A stretch of 64,000 nt of DNA from Paenibacillus wynnii. GTDB lineage: Bacteria > Bacillota > Bacilli > Paenibacillales > Paenibacillaceae. Below are positions 21,724-30,908 of this stretch, one piece after another. The position numbers and the translations under genes were made by a program. The stretch spans positions 1 through 64,000 of the forward strand of contig NZ_JQCR01000002.1 in the NCBI RefSeq assembly GCF_000757885.1. The letters run 5' to 3'. Position 1 is the stretch's first letter. Each line of letters opens with the position of its first letter. The notes below the pieces were generated by a model. That model did not search any database. It had not been told where the DNA came from and saw nothing but the letters and a program-made list of their open reading frames with translations.

Positions 21724-23163
21724 TTATTTGAAGACTCTTGGATCCCAGCGAACCTCGGCGCATTCATCCAGGCTGCCTGGCCGTCCGAGCTCTATTCGCA
21801 GCAAGTCTCTTAGAAAATATGGAAGCATAAACACAGTATCCTTGCCATTAGCGATACTTTCATACCCCATTTTGAAAGTGAACATATCCAGAGTTCCGAC
21901 ACTATACTCGCGTTCATCCTCCAAGGGCTCATTTTCGACAAAAATTGCAATACCGTTATCATAAGGCATGCTCTGTGGATTATACAAGATTTTTAATCCG
22001 TCTACCGCTAGAGTTCCGAGTTGTTCTCCCCGAAAGCCATAGCCGTATATAACTTTACTCTGGAAGACGTCTGTCAGGCTCTGCTCCAAAGCCATTCGAA
22101 TATCCCTTCCTGACAACATCATCACACAAGAGTTAATTGGCGAAGGGCAAAGGGCATGCAGAAGCCCTGTTGAAATCTCTCCTTTAGGTAGGGAACCGAG
22201 AAGCTGGCCTGTGTTCACCAAAGAGATTTGACTTCCTGTAAATTGCCGCACCGCCTGAGCCAGCAAATTACCAAAAGGAGATTCTCCATTCTGGTTAAGA
22301 GGCAGCTCACGATCTGTAATCGCTACCGTCTCCCGCAGGGCCTCCTGCCCTCGCGCCAAATGAGTCGCAATCACAGGTAGGATTAGATCCTCTGTGAGTA
22401 TAGGGTTGACGGGAATGCATTCCCCGCTCACCAGTTCAAAGCCTTCTCCTTCTTGACCTCGTTCGAATATAAGCTTGCCTACATAACGTCCAAACTTTCC
22501 TGCCCCACATACAGCTGTACCGTTGATTATCAGCGGCTGCTCAAGCATGTGGTGGGTGTGTCCGCCAAGGATTGCATGAACACCCTCCAATTTCTCAGCG
22601 AGATGTTTATCCGCGGGAAGCCCAAGGTGGGAAAGCACAATTAACACATCCACTTGCGGAGCCAAAATAAGACACTGTTCCCGAAGAGCTTCCTCAGGGT
22701 CTGTAACTTCCCATCCTAGTAATGAATAAAAGGAGGTAAAGGCTACTGTAGCTCCCGTGATTCCAATTCTTATGCCGTCCTTCTCCACGATGGTATGACG
22801 TTTCATCCAGAGCGGAGGAACACCTGTAGAACTGTCAACAAAATTACAGCATACCACTGGACACTGCAGGCCTGAAAAAACAGCCTCTAATATATCCGCA
22901 GAAAAGGTAAGACCTTCGTTATTGCCTATGGTTACAGCATCATATCCGCATAGGTTTATAACATCGATATTAGCCTGGCCCATAGTGCCTTCTGTCTCAA
23001 CAGCTGCCCTATCCATATGATCCCCTATATCTACCAGCAGGACCGGATCCTCGCTGAGAACCCTCTGCTCAGTTATCACAGCAGCCACTGGGCTCATCAT
23101 TTCAAAGTGGCTATGTATATCATTGGTGTGCATGATCGTCAGTCTTTGCGGCGCGGCCCTCAT
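21724..23163 (-). CDS. yunD: Metallophosphatase/5'-nucleotidase, YunD-like
   Basis: A 479-residue protein. The N-terminal two thirds is a calcineurin-like metallophosphoesterase (IMHTNDIHSHFE; TIGNNEGLTFS; LSHLGLPADKHLAEKL; ILGGHTHHML). The C-terminal third is the 5'-nucleotidase substrate domain (NGESPFGNLLAQAVRQF; GRDIRMALEQSL). It lacks a signal peptide, like B. subtilis YunD, so it acts in the cytoplasm, unlike secreted UshA-type enzymes. The exact substrate is not known. The ATG at 23163 follows GGAGG. The relative of its usual neighbour yunC lies 20 kb away at 42641. Confidence 0.88.
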   Translation of the reverse strand: MRAAPQRLTIMHTNDIHSHFEMMSPVAAVITEQRVLSEDPVLLVDIGDHMDRAAVETEGTMGQANIDVINLCGYDAVTIGNNEGLTFSADILEAVFSGLQCPVVCCNFVDSSTGVPPLWMKRHTIVEKDGIRIGITGATVAFTSFYSLLGWEVTDPEEALREQCLILAPQVDVLIVLSHLGLPADKHLAEKLEGVHAILGGHTHHMLEQPLIINGTAVCGAGKFGRYVGKLIFERGQEGEGFELVSGECIPVNPILTEDLILPVIATHLARGQEALRETVAITDRELPLNQNGESPFGNLLAQAVRQFTGSQISLVNTGQLLGSLPKGEISTGLLHALCPSPINSCVMMLSGRDIRMALEQSLTDVFQSKVIYGYGFRGEQLGTLAVDGLKILYNPQSMPYDNGIAIFVENEPLEDEREYSVGTLDMFTFKMGYESIANGKDTVFMLPYFLRDLLRIELGRPGSLDECAEVRWDPRVFK

Positions 23164-23300
23164 TTGTCATATCCCTCCCACCTGTTAAGCCACACCATAA
23201 AGCGGCAGCAAGTACTAATATCTTCTTAGCCAAGCATAACATTTTCAAGCTCATTATGGTATATTAGAGTCATTATAAAATAGCCCAGAGGTGAATAAGT

Positions 23301-24020
23301 ATGCATATTACGATCCGTTTATTTGCTGGTCTGGCAGAGGTTATGGGTACGTCTTCCCTCTCTTTCAATGTCGAAGAGACGTCTATAACTGCTGGAAGAC
23401 TGAAAGAACTTCTATCCGCCTCCTATCCGGATGCGGCATCTCAAATTTCTGTATCTCTAGTTGCCATTGACCACGAATATGCTCCCGAAGATTCTGATAT
23501 TCCGGAAAAAGCTGAAATTGCCCTTATTCCCCCCGTTTCTGGAGGAGAAGCTTCCTCTATATACGAAAGTTCACCTGACGGACTCTATGAGGTAACGAAT
23601 CAGGTGCTTTTAGCCGAAGATATACTTAATAAAGTGCTGGACACCAATCATGGAGCATCGCTGCTTTTTGTGGGTACAACCCGTGAAATGACCGGAGAGC
23701 AACATACAACAGCTCTTTTTTATGAAGCATACATACCCATGGCAATCTCCAAACTTCAGGAAATCGGCAAGGAGGTTCAAGAACGTTGGAACGCCCGTTG
23801 CGCAATAACGCACCGACTGGGTCTCGTTGGTCTTAAGGAGGCCAGTGTGATCATCGCAGTTTCCTCTCCCCATCGGGATACTTGTTATGAAGCCAGCCGA
23901 TATGCGATCGAAAAGCTGAAGCAAATGGTACCGATTTGGAAGCAGGACATCAATGAAAAAGGGCATATCTGGAAAGGGTTTGAGGGTCAAACTGAAGGCT
24001 CTTCCAAGATGGAACCGTGA
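23301..24020 (+). CDS. MoaD-MoaE fusion (molybdopterin synthase)
   Basis: A 239-residue fusion. Residues 1-82 are MoaD, a ubiquitin-like sulfur carrier beginning MHITIRLFAGLAEVMG and ending PPVSGG with the Gly81-Gly82 pair. Residues 95-235 are MoaE (EDILNKVLDTNHGASLLFVGTTREMT; HRLGLVGLKEASVIIAVSSPHR; KLKQMVPIWKQD). Molybdopterin synthase converts precursor Z (cPMP) to molybdopterin. A free Gly-Gly terminus must be thiocarboxylated, yet here it is internal; in the mycobacterial fusion MoaX the product is cleaved after this glycine, so processing is expected here too. No other moa/mob gene is in the window. Confidence 0.92.
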   Translation: MHITIRLFAGLAEVMGTSSLSFNVEETSITAGRLKELLSASYPDAASQISVSLVAIDHEYAPEDSDIPEKAEIALIPPVSGGEASSIYESSPDGLYEVTNQVLLAEDILNKVLDTNHGASLLFVGTTREMTGEQHTTALFYEAYIPMAISKLQEIGKEVQERWNARCAITHRLGLVGLKEASVIIAVSSPHRDTCYEASRYAIEKLKQMVPIWKQDINEKGHIWKGFEGQTEGSSKMEP

Positions 24021-24092
24021 CTTCTTAATCATTGAAAATATACCTATTTATTGCTATGCTAAAAAAAATTGAATCAGAAGGTGGCCTAGGCC

Positions 24093-25133
24093 TTGAGAGT
24101 GCATGTCACTGATCTTAAAAATGGTGATTTTCTGAGAGAAGATGCCTTTAGCTCCAGAGGAATTCACGTATTATCCAAAGGAACACAGCTTCGTATCGAG
24201 GAAATATCCAAGCTTATGCAACATGGTGTGGATTATGTCGATATTGAAGCCCGGGATGAGGTTCTTATTACCTCAAGTAAACCTCAGACCATTCAGAAAT
24301 TGACTAAAAATTTCGACCAAATGATTGATGGCTTTGAATCTCTTTATTTAGAGGCATTGGCCAAAGGCAGTTTTAACAAAACGATGGTTGATGATGTACT
24401 TCAGCCTATGCTGGGATCTCTGGACAAACAAAAGGACGTAGTTACTCTACTGCTTTTGTTGGACCGTGACGATAACTACACTTATAATCACTCTCTCCAA
24501 GTGGGCATGCTTTCTTATTATATTTCTTCTTGGCTAGGTTATACCAAGAAAGAGAGCTATGAGATCAGCCGAGCTGGATATTTGATTGATATTGGTAAGT
24601 GTCAGGTTTCCTCAGAACTGCTGAATAAGCCGGGAAAGCTTACAACTGCTGAATTTGATGAAGTAAAGCGTCACACTACATACGGTTATGAGATCATTAG
24701 AAATTCTATGGACGACCACAACACTGCTCTGGTTGCCCTTCAGCATCATGAACGCGAGGACGGCTCAGGTTATCCCGACAGATTGACGAAATCGGAAATT
24801 AACCCTTATGCTCAGATTGCAGCTATTGCAGACGTATACAGTGCTATGACTACCCCACGGATTTACCAGTCTAAGCAAGAACTAATTAGCGTCCTACGCG
24901 AAATACATAACCTCAGCTTTGGCAAGCTGAATGCTAGATCAGTACATGCCTTTATTCAACATCTTATGCCTAATTTTATTGGGAAACGTGTATTAATAAG
25001 TACCGGAGACATGGGAGTCATTATTATGAACAATCCTACAGATGTATTCCGTCCATTGATTCAAATTGGCAACCTCTTCTGTGATCTGTCTCGGGAACGC
25101 CACATATCGATTGTTGAGATATACATGGAATAG
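24093..25133 (+). CDS. HD-GYP domain protein
   Basis: A 346-residue protein, paralogous in layout to the one at 19603-20700: an N-terminal MRVHVTDLKNGDFLREDAF region, then HD-GYP with LLLLDRDDNYTYNHSLQVGM, HHEREDGSGYPDRL and AAIADVYSAMTTPRIYQS. Notably the canonical HD of the HDIGK motif is replaced: the text reads GYLIDIGKCQVSS, so the first metal-binding His is missing (ID instead of HD). Phosphodiesterase activity may thus be lost or altered. TTG at 24093 is preferred because the resulting N-terminus aligns with the paralogue. Confidence 0.82.
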   Translation: MRVHVTDLKNGDFLREDAFSSRGIHVLSKGTQLRIEEISKLMQHGVDYVDIEARDEVLITSSKPQTIQKLTKNFDQMIDGFESLYLEALAKGSFNKTMVDDVLQPMLGSLDKQKDVVTLLLLLDRDDNYTYNHSLQVGMLSYYISSWLGYTKKESYEISRAGYLIDIGKCQVSSELLNKPGKLTTAEFDEVKRHTTYGYEIIRNSMDDHNTALVALQHHEREDGSGYPDRLTKSEINPYAQIAAIADVYSAMTTPRIYQSKQELISVLREIHNLSFGKLNARSVHAFIQHLMPNFIGKRVLISTGDMGVIIMNNPTDVFRPLIQIGNLFCDLSRERHISIVEIYME

Positions 25134-25149
25134 TCATGTTAGCGATTAC

Positions 25150-25183
25150 AACCCCCCGGCGCCTTGGCTCCGAGGGGTTTTGT
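25150..25183 (+). terminator. Terminator after the HD-GYP gene
   Basis: AACCCC and GGGGTT arms with GGCGCCTTGGCTCC between, followed by TTTTGT; 15 bases after the stop at 25133. It may also serve the leftward GH4 gene that ends at 25207. Confidence 0.7.
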
Positions 25184-25206
25184 ATAATCATTTGGTAGAT
25201 GGCTGG

Positions 25207-26517
25207 CTATTTATAAAAGGCCGGTAGATACGCTTTGTTTTTCTCGAGCATCTCATTCATCAATGTCTTAGCTACGGATACCGACGGTACAAGCGGATGA
25301 TGTACCAACGCTTGCAATACCAAACCCCTGTCTCCTTGTATAGCTGCGTCAATGGTCAAACGTTCATAGGTTTTAACCGCATGAATTAGCCCTTTTACAT
25401 GTTCAGGTATCCTGCTAACCGGCAGAGGAATGGGTCCATTCCCTGTCACAAGACAATTTACTTCAATGCAGGCGTTTGAAGGTAGAAAATCTAGAATGTT
25501 ACCATTCCTAACATTCAACGTTTGAATATCACGTTTGTCGTTGTATAACGAATCCATCACGTTAACGGCTGCTTCGGAATAGTAAGCCCCGCCGCGCTGC
25601 TCAAGCTGTTTGGGTTTTTCCTGCAGCTTGAGATCTTTGTATAGCTCAAACAACTCCTCTTCTACCCGTTTCACAACCTCAGCACGGGTACCACCACTCT
25701 TGACGGCTTCCAGTTGTTCCTGAAGCATCACATCAGTCATGTAGAAATACTTCAAATAGTAGGATGGCAAGGCACCCAGGGATTGAAGAAACTCCGGATC
25801 CCATTCACTGGGCGGAACATTCTTGGCTGCATACTCCTCACGTTGATCCAACAGCTCCAGTAATTTATCTTGGCCGTTTACAAGCACCTGAGTAACCCAG
25901 TGCAGATGGTTCAATCCGACGAACTCAGTATAGATGTTAGCTGCAGGCGTCTCATATTTCTGAGTAAGCCATTTTTGTAGGCCGATTGGTGCATTACATA
26001 ACCCTATACTTTTTACCTTGGAATAGTTATGAATCGCTTCCGTAACCATACCCGCTGGATTGGTGAAATTGAGCAGCCAAGCATCCGGACTTAGCGCTTC
26101 TATATCTCTACATATATCCAGTAACGCAGGAATGGTCCTTAGTGCCTTCATCATTCCGCCTGGGCCGGTTGTTTCCTGCCCTATGACGCCATGCTGATTC
26201 GGAATATGTTCGTCCCATTTTCTGGCTTCGAGCAGCCCGACACGCATCTGTGTAGAAATAAAGTGGGCGCCTTCTATCGCCTTCTTACGGTCAAGTGTAA
26301 GATGAACTTGTATCGGCAGACCCGATTTCTCAATCATCCTTTTAGCTAAGTTGCCCACGATCTCGAGCTTATGCCGTCCTTCCTCAATATCCACCAACCA
26401 TAATTCCTTAATTGGAAGCCGATCATATCTCAACAGGAAGCCTTCCACAATTTCCGGTGTATAAGAGGAACCTCCGCCAATAACCGCTACCTTTAGCCCA
26501 TCCTTCAACTGCCTCAC
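25207..26517 (-). CDS. GH4 6-phospho-beta-glucosidase-like enzyme
   Basis: A 436-residue family 4 glycosidase. VAVIGGGSSYTPEIVEG is the NAD-binding fold at the N-terminus; GLCNAPIG and GLNHLHW carry the metal-binding Cys and His; LLNFTNPAGM is the family core. GH4 enzymes work through NAD-dependent oxidation at C3 with a divalent metal. The sequence groups by motif with the LicH/CelF 6-phospho-beta-glucosidases. It overlaps the kinase gene by four bases in a LacI-kinase-GH4 operon. No PTS gene is adjacent, so the phosphorylated substrate may arise through the kinase or a distant transporter. Confidence 0.85.
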   Translation of the reverse strand: MRQLKDGLKVAVIGGGSSYTPEIVEGFLLRYDRLPIKELWLVDIEEGRHKLEIVGNLAKRMIEKSGLPIQVHLTLDRKKAIEGAHFISTQMRVGLLEARKWDEHIPNQHGVIGQETTGPGGMMKALRTIPALLDICRDIEALSPDAWLLNFTNPAGMVTEAIHNYSKVKSIGLCNAPIGLQKWLTQKYETPAANIYTEFVGLNHLHWVTQVLVNGQDKLLELLDQREEYAAKNVPPSEWDPEFLQSLGALPSYYLKYFYMTDVMLQEQLEAVKSGGTRAEVVKRVEEELFELYKDLKLQEKPKQLEQRGGAYYSEAAVNVMDSLYNDKRDIQTLNVRNGNILDFLPSNACIEVNCLVTGNGPIPLPVSRIPEHVKGLIHAVKTYERLTIDAAIQGDRGLVLQALVHHPLVPSVSVAKTLMNEMLEKNKAYLPAFYK

Positions 26518-27506
26518 CCTCTTTTCTCTAGATTAATGGTCTGAAACTCCTTAATGATCTTGAGCCTCTTGTAAGCGTCCTGAGATAAGGTTCCTCCGGC
26601 TGCCTCCATTGCCATCCACACAGCACCGATCACTGGCTCTATGCCCAGCTTAACTATACGAGCTTCTGGAGCTATTGTTTGCACGGCATTTTCAATATGG
26701 GAAGGAATGATATCACTTTGGCCCCGCGTGACTATACTGCCTGCCAGCACCACGTCAAAGACTTCCTTCTCCATCCCGAGTCGATTGATAACGGCGCAAG
26801 CAGACTTAGCGAGTTCTTGTCCTTGATGCCTCAAAATCTCCCGAGCAACAGAATCACCCAAATTAGCCGCCTCAAATACCAATCGAGCCGTATCTATCGG
26901 GGGTATTTTGTTATGATCTAGATAATCATTGAACATGGCACATACGTTTTCGTAGTTCAAATATGAAAGCAAAAGTTCGGTGAGAAGCGTAGGCTGTTCT
27001 CTTCCATCCCAAGCACGTATCACAGAACGAAAGACCTCTTCCGCTAAGGAACCGCCGCCGCCGAAATCGCCAAAAAGATAAGAAAAACCGCCACATTGAT
27101 AAAATTCACCCTGTGGATTCTTCCCAGCACTGTTTGTTCCGCTGCCGCAGATCAACACTACACCATGAGGTCTTGAAGTTCCTGCTCTCAGGGCAATCAT
27201 TGTATCGCATACCACTTCGTGACGGGGAACGCCAAGCTCGTTAATCAGAGGGCGTAAAATGTTATAGTCTGTTTCTCTGTCCGCCCCAGCCAATCCAAAA
27301 ACAGCATATTCAATTTCATAAGGCTCAAGACCGGCCTGAACCAATGCTTCAGCCACCGCAGTAGTGATATTATGTTTGGCTATGTCGTAACCGGTCTGAT
27401 AATTTCCATTTCCGCCTATCCCCACCCCTAGCGCCCTTCCGCTCTGATCCGTGACCAACGCGTAGGTTTTACTGCCCCCTGCATCTACGCCTAAATAATA
27501 CTTCAT
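26514..27506 (-). CDS. BadF/BadG/BcrA-type sugar kinase (N-acetylglucosamine kinase-like)
   Basis: A 330-residue ASKHA-fold protein. MKYYLGVDAGGSKTYALVTD is the first phosphate loop; FGLAGADRETD, LICGSGTNSAG and FGDFGGGGSLAEEV are the characteristic BadF/BcrA family motifs. Members in carbohydrate operons phosphorylate GlcNAc or glucosamine. The start is ATG 27506, with GGAG eight bases upstream. It is translationally coupled to the downstream GH4 gene. Sugar specificity cannot be read from the sequence. Confidence 0.82.
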   Translation of the reverse strand: MKYYLGVDAGGSKTYALVTDQSGRALGVGIGGNGNYQTGYDIAKHNITTAVAEALVQAGLEPYEIEYAVFGLAGADRETDYNILRPLINELGVPRHEVVCDTMIALRAGTSRPHGVVLICGSGTNSAGKNPQGEFYQCGGFSYLFGDFGGGGSLAEEVFRSVIRAWDGREQPTLLTELLLSYLNYENVCAMFNDYLDHNKIPPIDTARLVFEAANLGDSVAREILRHQGQELAKSACAVINRLGMEKEVFDVVLAGSIVTRGQSDIIPSHIENAVQTIAPEARIVKLGIEPVIGAVWMAMEAAGGTLSQDAYKRLKIIKEFQTINLEKRG

Positions 27507-27535
27507 AGGTACCACTCCGCTCCAAACAAATTGTC

Positions 27536-28537
27536 TTATCCATTCACTCTCGCCGTTGATTGGCGGATGATCAACTCCGGTTCGAACTGGAATGCACGCT
27601 TTGCTTCCGGTCTCGATGATTCAAGAATCCAGCTCAGCAGGAGTTCCACTCCATGCCGTCCAATCTTCTCCGCCGGTTGGCGGATTGTTGTAAGCTTTGG
27701 GTGTAACTGTGAAGCAATAAGCTGATCATCATAGCCAACCACCGAAATATCCTGCGGAACCCGAACACCCGCGTTTTGCAAAGCATTTATTACTCCAAGG
27801 GCTATATGATCATCCGCTGCAAAAATTGCTGTTGGAAGATTGTCCGACTGTAACCATTTCGATGCAATATCATAACCCGAGGAAACCGTAAACTCACCGC
27901 GTTCAATACAAAAGGGCTCTAACCCAGATTCTTCGAGCGCCGACCGAAATCCAATTTCTCTTTCCCTACTACTAAGAAAAGGATCTGGGCCGCTAATATG
28001 GGCAATTCTCTGATGTCCCAAATCGATTAAATGTCTGGCTGCATCGTATCCGCCTTTTCTGTTATGTACGATTACTGATGGAACTAAGGGATTATCCAGC
28101 TGATTATCCAGCATAACAAACGGAATTTTCTTCTTTTCCAATTCACGAACGTACATTTCCTCATGAAGTGGGGAAAGTAAAATCAGTCCATCCACCCGAT
28201 CCTCCTGAAATAAGGGATTATGTATAGCCTCTGCATCCGGTGAATGAACAGAAATGGCCAGAAAATAGCCCTGCTCGGTCAACCGGTCATTCACTTCCTT
28301 GACTACACGATCTAGAAAGGAGTCGTCAAGCGTGGTTACGGTTAACCCGATGATCCCTGTCCGTCCAAGAGCCAAACTGCGTGCGGCGGCATTGGGCTGA
28401 TAATTCAAATCTTTCATGGCTTGAAGCACTTTATCTCTGTTATTTGCACGGACGGTTGTTGAATGATTGAGTACTCTCGAAACAGTTACAACGGAAAGCC
28501 CGGACTTCTTAGCCACATCAAAAATATTAACTTTCAA
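27536..28537 (-). CDS. LacI-family transcriptional regulator
   Basis: A 333-residue regulator. Residues 1-50 are the LacI helix-turn-helix and hinge (NIFDVAKKSGLSVVTVSRVLNH ... NYQPNAAARSL). The rest is a periplasmic-binding-protein-like effector domain (FAADDHIALGVINAL; ISVVGYDDQLIASQLHPKLTT). It is first in the operon with the kinase and GH4 gene, 29 bases upstream, and probably represses its own promoter through AAGCGCTT at 28566. The effector is probably a sugar or sugar phosphate. Confidence 0.9.
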   Translation of the reverse strand: MKVNIFDVAKKSGLSVVTVSRVLNHSTTVRANNRDKVLQAMKDLNYQPNAAARSLALGRTGIIGLTVTTLDDSFLDRVVKEVNDRLTEQGYFLAISVHSPDAEAIHNPLFQEDRVDGLILLSPLHEEMYVRELEKKKIPFVMLDNQLDNPLVPSVIVHNRKGGYDAARHLIDLGHQRIAHISGPDPFLSSREREIGFRSALEESGLEPFCIERGEFTVSSGYDIASKWLQSDNLPTAIFAADDHIALGVINALQNAGVRVPQDISVVGYDDQLIASQLHPKLTTIRQPAEKIGRHGVELLLSWILESSRPEAKRAFQFEPELIIRQSTARVNG

Positions 28538-28562
28538 GTGAGTTAATCCCTCCTTTTAAAAG

Positions 28563-28616
28563 TATAAGCGCTTTAACTTTTGATTAGATTATAGTACACG
28601 ACCCTGACGAATACAA
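28563..28616 (-). promoter_or_regulatory. Promoter and operator of the LacI-kinase-GH4 operon
   Basis: On the leftward strand TTGTAT (28616-28611), a 17-base spacer and TATAAT (28593-28588) form a SigA promoter. The palindrome AAGCGCTT (28566-28573) lies about 15 bases after the -10, over the transcript start, in a cre/LacI-type context (TTAAAGCGCTTATA). Confidence 0.75.
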
Positions 28617-28719
28617 CCTTTTTAATATGACCCTGTTTTGATTTTTCAGGTTCTGGCTACACTTATTAAGGAGGAATTCTTCAAGATTTCTCTAATTCTA
28701 GTAAAAGGAGCAGTGAATA

Positions 28720-28965
28720 ATGCTTCCTGTTCATGAACGCCTCGCTGAACTGTATACACTCAGTCGGAAACGCCCGCTTACACACGCCGAAGACGCTGAA
28801 CTGCAGCAATGCCTGCAGGCTAACGCCAAATACTGTTGGGAGATGGCGTGCTTGAATAATGCGGCTTTGCTCGCTGCAGCAGTAAATGATACCTTATGGC
28901 TGCAAGATACCACTGCTTTGATGAATGAGCTTCGATTTACAGGCAGGACTGCCAAACGCAATTAA
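28720..28965 (+). CDS. Small conserved hypothetical protein
   Basis: An 81-residue protein: MLPVHERLAELYTLSRKRPLTHAEDAELQQCLQANAKYCWEMACL then a short C-terminal helix. AAAGGAG lies before the ATG. I have the impression of similar small proteins in many Paenibacillus genomes, with the LQANAKYCWEMA core, but no function is known. It lies alone between the LacI operon and the ABC exporter, with its own terminator. Confidence 0.75.
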   Translation: MLPVHERLAELYTLSRKRPLTHAEDAELQQCLQANAKYCWEMACLNNAALLAAAVNDTLWLQDTTALMNELRFTGRTAKRN

Positions 28966-28983
28966 GGATACAGATTAACATAA

Positions 28984-29034
28984 AAAACCCGAAAGATAGT
29001 CACCAGAAACTGTGGCTATCCTTCAGGTTTTTGT
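28984..29034. terminator. Bidirectional terminator
   Basis: AAAACC ... AGATAG-CAC pairs with GTG-CTATC ... GGTTTTT, with A and T runs on both sides. It serves the 81-residue gene rightward and the ABC exporter genes leftward. Confidence 0.8.
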
Positions 29035-29042
29035 TATTCACC

Positions 29043-30899
29043 CTACAAAAACCGGAACTGAGCTTCAATGAGGCCGTTATACACCCCGTCACGCGCAGTC
29101 AGTTCACGATGCGTTCCTTCTTCCTTGATTTCCCCGTGATCCAGTACAACGATTTTATCCGCATGTCTAATGGTTGAGAGACGGTGGGCTACTATGAATG
29201 AAGTACGGCCCCGCAGCAGAATTTTAAGTGCATCCTGAATCTTAAGCTCAGTCTCCGTATCGATACTTGCTGTAGCTTCGTCCAAAATAAGGATTCGCGG
29301 ATCTGCTAGAAGCGCCCTTGCGAAGGATAACAGCTGGCGCTGACCCATGGATAGGGCGCTCCCCCGTTCTTCAACCTCGGTCTCATAACCCCGTGGCAGC
29401 TTCATGATAAATTCGTGTGCATCTACCGCCTTGGCTGCATCTTCCACTTCTGAGTCGCTGGCATTAAGCCGTCCAAAGCGAATATTATCTCTGATCGTTC
29501 CTGAGAAAATGAAGGTGTCTTGAAGTACAATTCCGATCTGCTCACGCAGGCTTTGCAGAGTAACATCGCGGATATCTTTCCCGTCAATGGTCACTTGGCC
29601 GTGGGTGATATCATAGAATCGGCCAATCAAATTGATGATTGTACTTTTACCTGAGCCTGTATGCCCAACAAGGGCGATCGATTGCCCCGCTTTGACATCC
29701 AGATCGATTCCCTTCAGGGCAGCTCTGCCTTTCTCATATTCAAAAATAACTTTGTTAAATTGTATATCTCCTTTAATCTTAGGAAGCGGCTTCGCATCCG
29801 GCTTATCTTGAACCATGGGTTCCTCATCCAAATACTCAAAGATACGTTCGGACGAGGCCATAGCCACCAACAGCTGATTGTACATTTGTCCGAGACGGTT
29901 AATGGGATCCCAGAAATTGCTCACATAGGTACTAAAAGCAACAAGTGCCCCGATGGTAAGCTCCCCCGACTGAATCAAGTAGGCCCCCAGCCAGAAGAGG
30001 ATCATAGTACCCAGCCCACCTGTTATTTCAATAATCGGTCCAAAACCCTGATTCATAGCGGAAGCTTTATTCCAGGCCTTACGGCTGTCCGTGTTCATAG
30101 CGTCAAAATAATTCATATTTTCCTGCTCTTGTGTATAAGCTTGAGTTACCCGGATACCCTGGATAGATTCGTTCAAATGGGAATTAATCCGTGAATTCTT
30201 TAATCGAACATCCTGCCAGGCAATACGGATTTTCTGCCGCAGCTTAGTCGATATCAGGAACATTATTGGTACAGTAACCATCACTGCCAGTCCTAGCTTC
30301 CAGTTAATTAGCAGTAGGATAATCATAATACCAAGCAGTTGAACACAGTCGATCATCAAATTCACGACACCGTTAGTGAACAAATCCTGCAGAGAGTTAA
30401 TATCATTGGTAACGCGTACAAGTATCGATCCAGCAGGTCTTTTGTCAAAAAAATTGAATGAGAGCTTCTGAATATGCTTAAATAAATCCCCGCGCAAATC
30501 ATAAATAACCCTTTGTCCAATTACGTTCGTATACTTAATCCGGTACACACCCGCAATCCATTGCACCATATACAACACAATTACGCAGCCGGTCAGAATA
30601 TATAATAGCGTCAGACTTGGATTCCCATTCTTTGGAGCAATAGCACGATCAATCGCAAGACTCGTTAAAAAAGGAACCGTGAGCTTGGTGATTGTCCCCA
30701 GTATCATCATAATTATGACCAGTGGCAGCATTTGCTTCGCATAAGGCCTCATATAACCAAACAGTCTTGTGAACTGCTTCCAGTCAAAGGCTTTATCCAT
30801 TTGGTCATCATCCTTATACACGAACCGCTCTTCAAGAGTCTTATTCTCTTTAGCCTTGTCCGAGCTTGTTAAGCTGGCCTGATGGGCTTCAAGTTTCAT
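29043..30899 (-). CDS. ABC exporter subunit (YfiC-like)
   Basis: A 618-residue half-transporter with a long hydrophilic N-terminus (residues 1-50), six membrane helices (to about 350) and an ATPase domain. Walker A is GHTGSGKST, the signature is LSMGQ rather than LSGGQ, and Walker B is ILILDEATASID with the catalytic Glu. It forms a heterodimer with the product of the adjacent gene (gap nine bases). In B. subtilis the similar YfiB/YfiC and YknU/YknV pairs are multidrug-type exporters; the substrate here is unknown. Confidence 0.88.
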   Translation of the reverse strand: MKLEAHQASLTSSDKAKENKTLEERFVYKDDDQMDKAFDWKQFTRLFGYMRPYAKQMLPLVIIMMILGTITKLTVPFLTSLAIDRAIAPKNGNPSLTLLYILTGCVIVLYMVQWIAGVYRIKYTNVIGQRVIYDLRGDLFKHIQKLSFNFFDKRPAGSILVRVTNDINSLQDLFTNGVVNLMIDCVQLLGIMIILLLINWKLGLAVMVTVPIMFLISTKLRQKIRIAWQDVRLKNSRINSHLNESIQGIRVTQAYTQEQENMNYFDAMNTDSRKAWNKASAMNQGFGPIIEITGGLGTMILFWLGAYLIQSGELTIGALVAFSTYVSNFWDPINRLGQMYNQLLVAMASSERIFEYLDEEPMVQDKPDAKPLPKIKGDIQFNKVIFEYEKGRAALKGIDLDVKAGQSIALVGHTGSGKSTIINLIGRFYDITHGQVTIDGKDIRDVTLQSLREQIGIVLQDTFIFSGTIRDNIRFGRLNASDSEVEDAAKAVDAHEFIMKLPRGYETEVEERGSALSMGQRQLLSFARALLADPRILILDEATASIDTETELKIQDALKILLRGRTSFIVAHRLSTIRHADKIVVLDHGEIKEEGTHRELTARDGVYNGLIEAQFRFL

Positions 30900-30908
30900 A
30901 GTAGTAAA

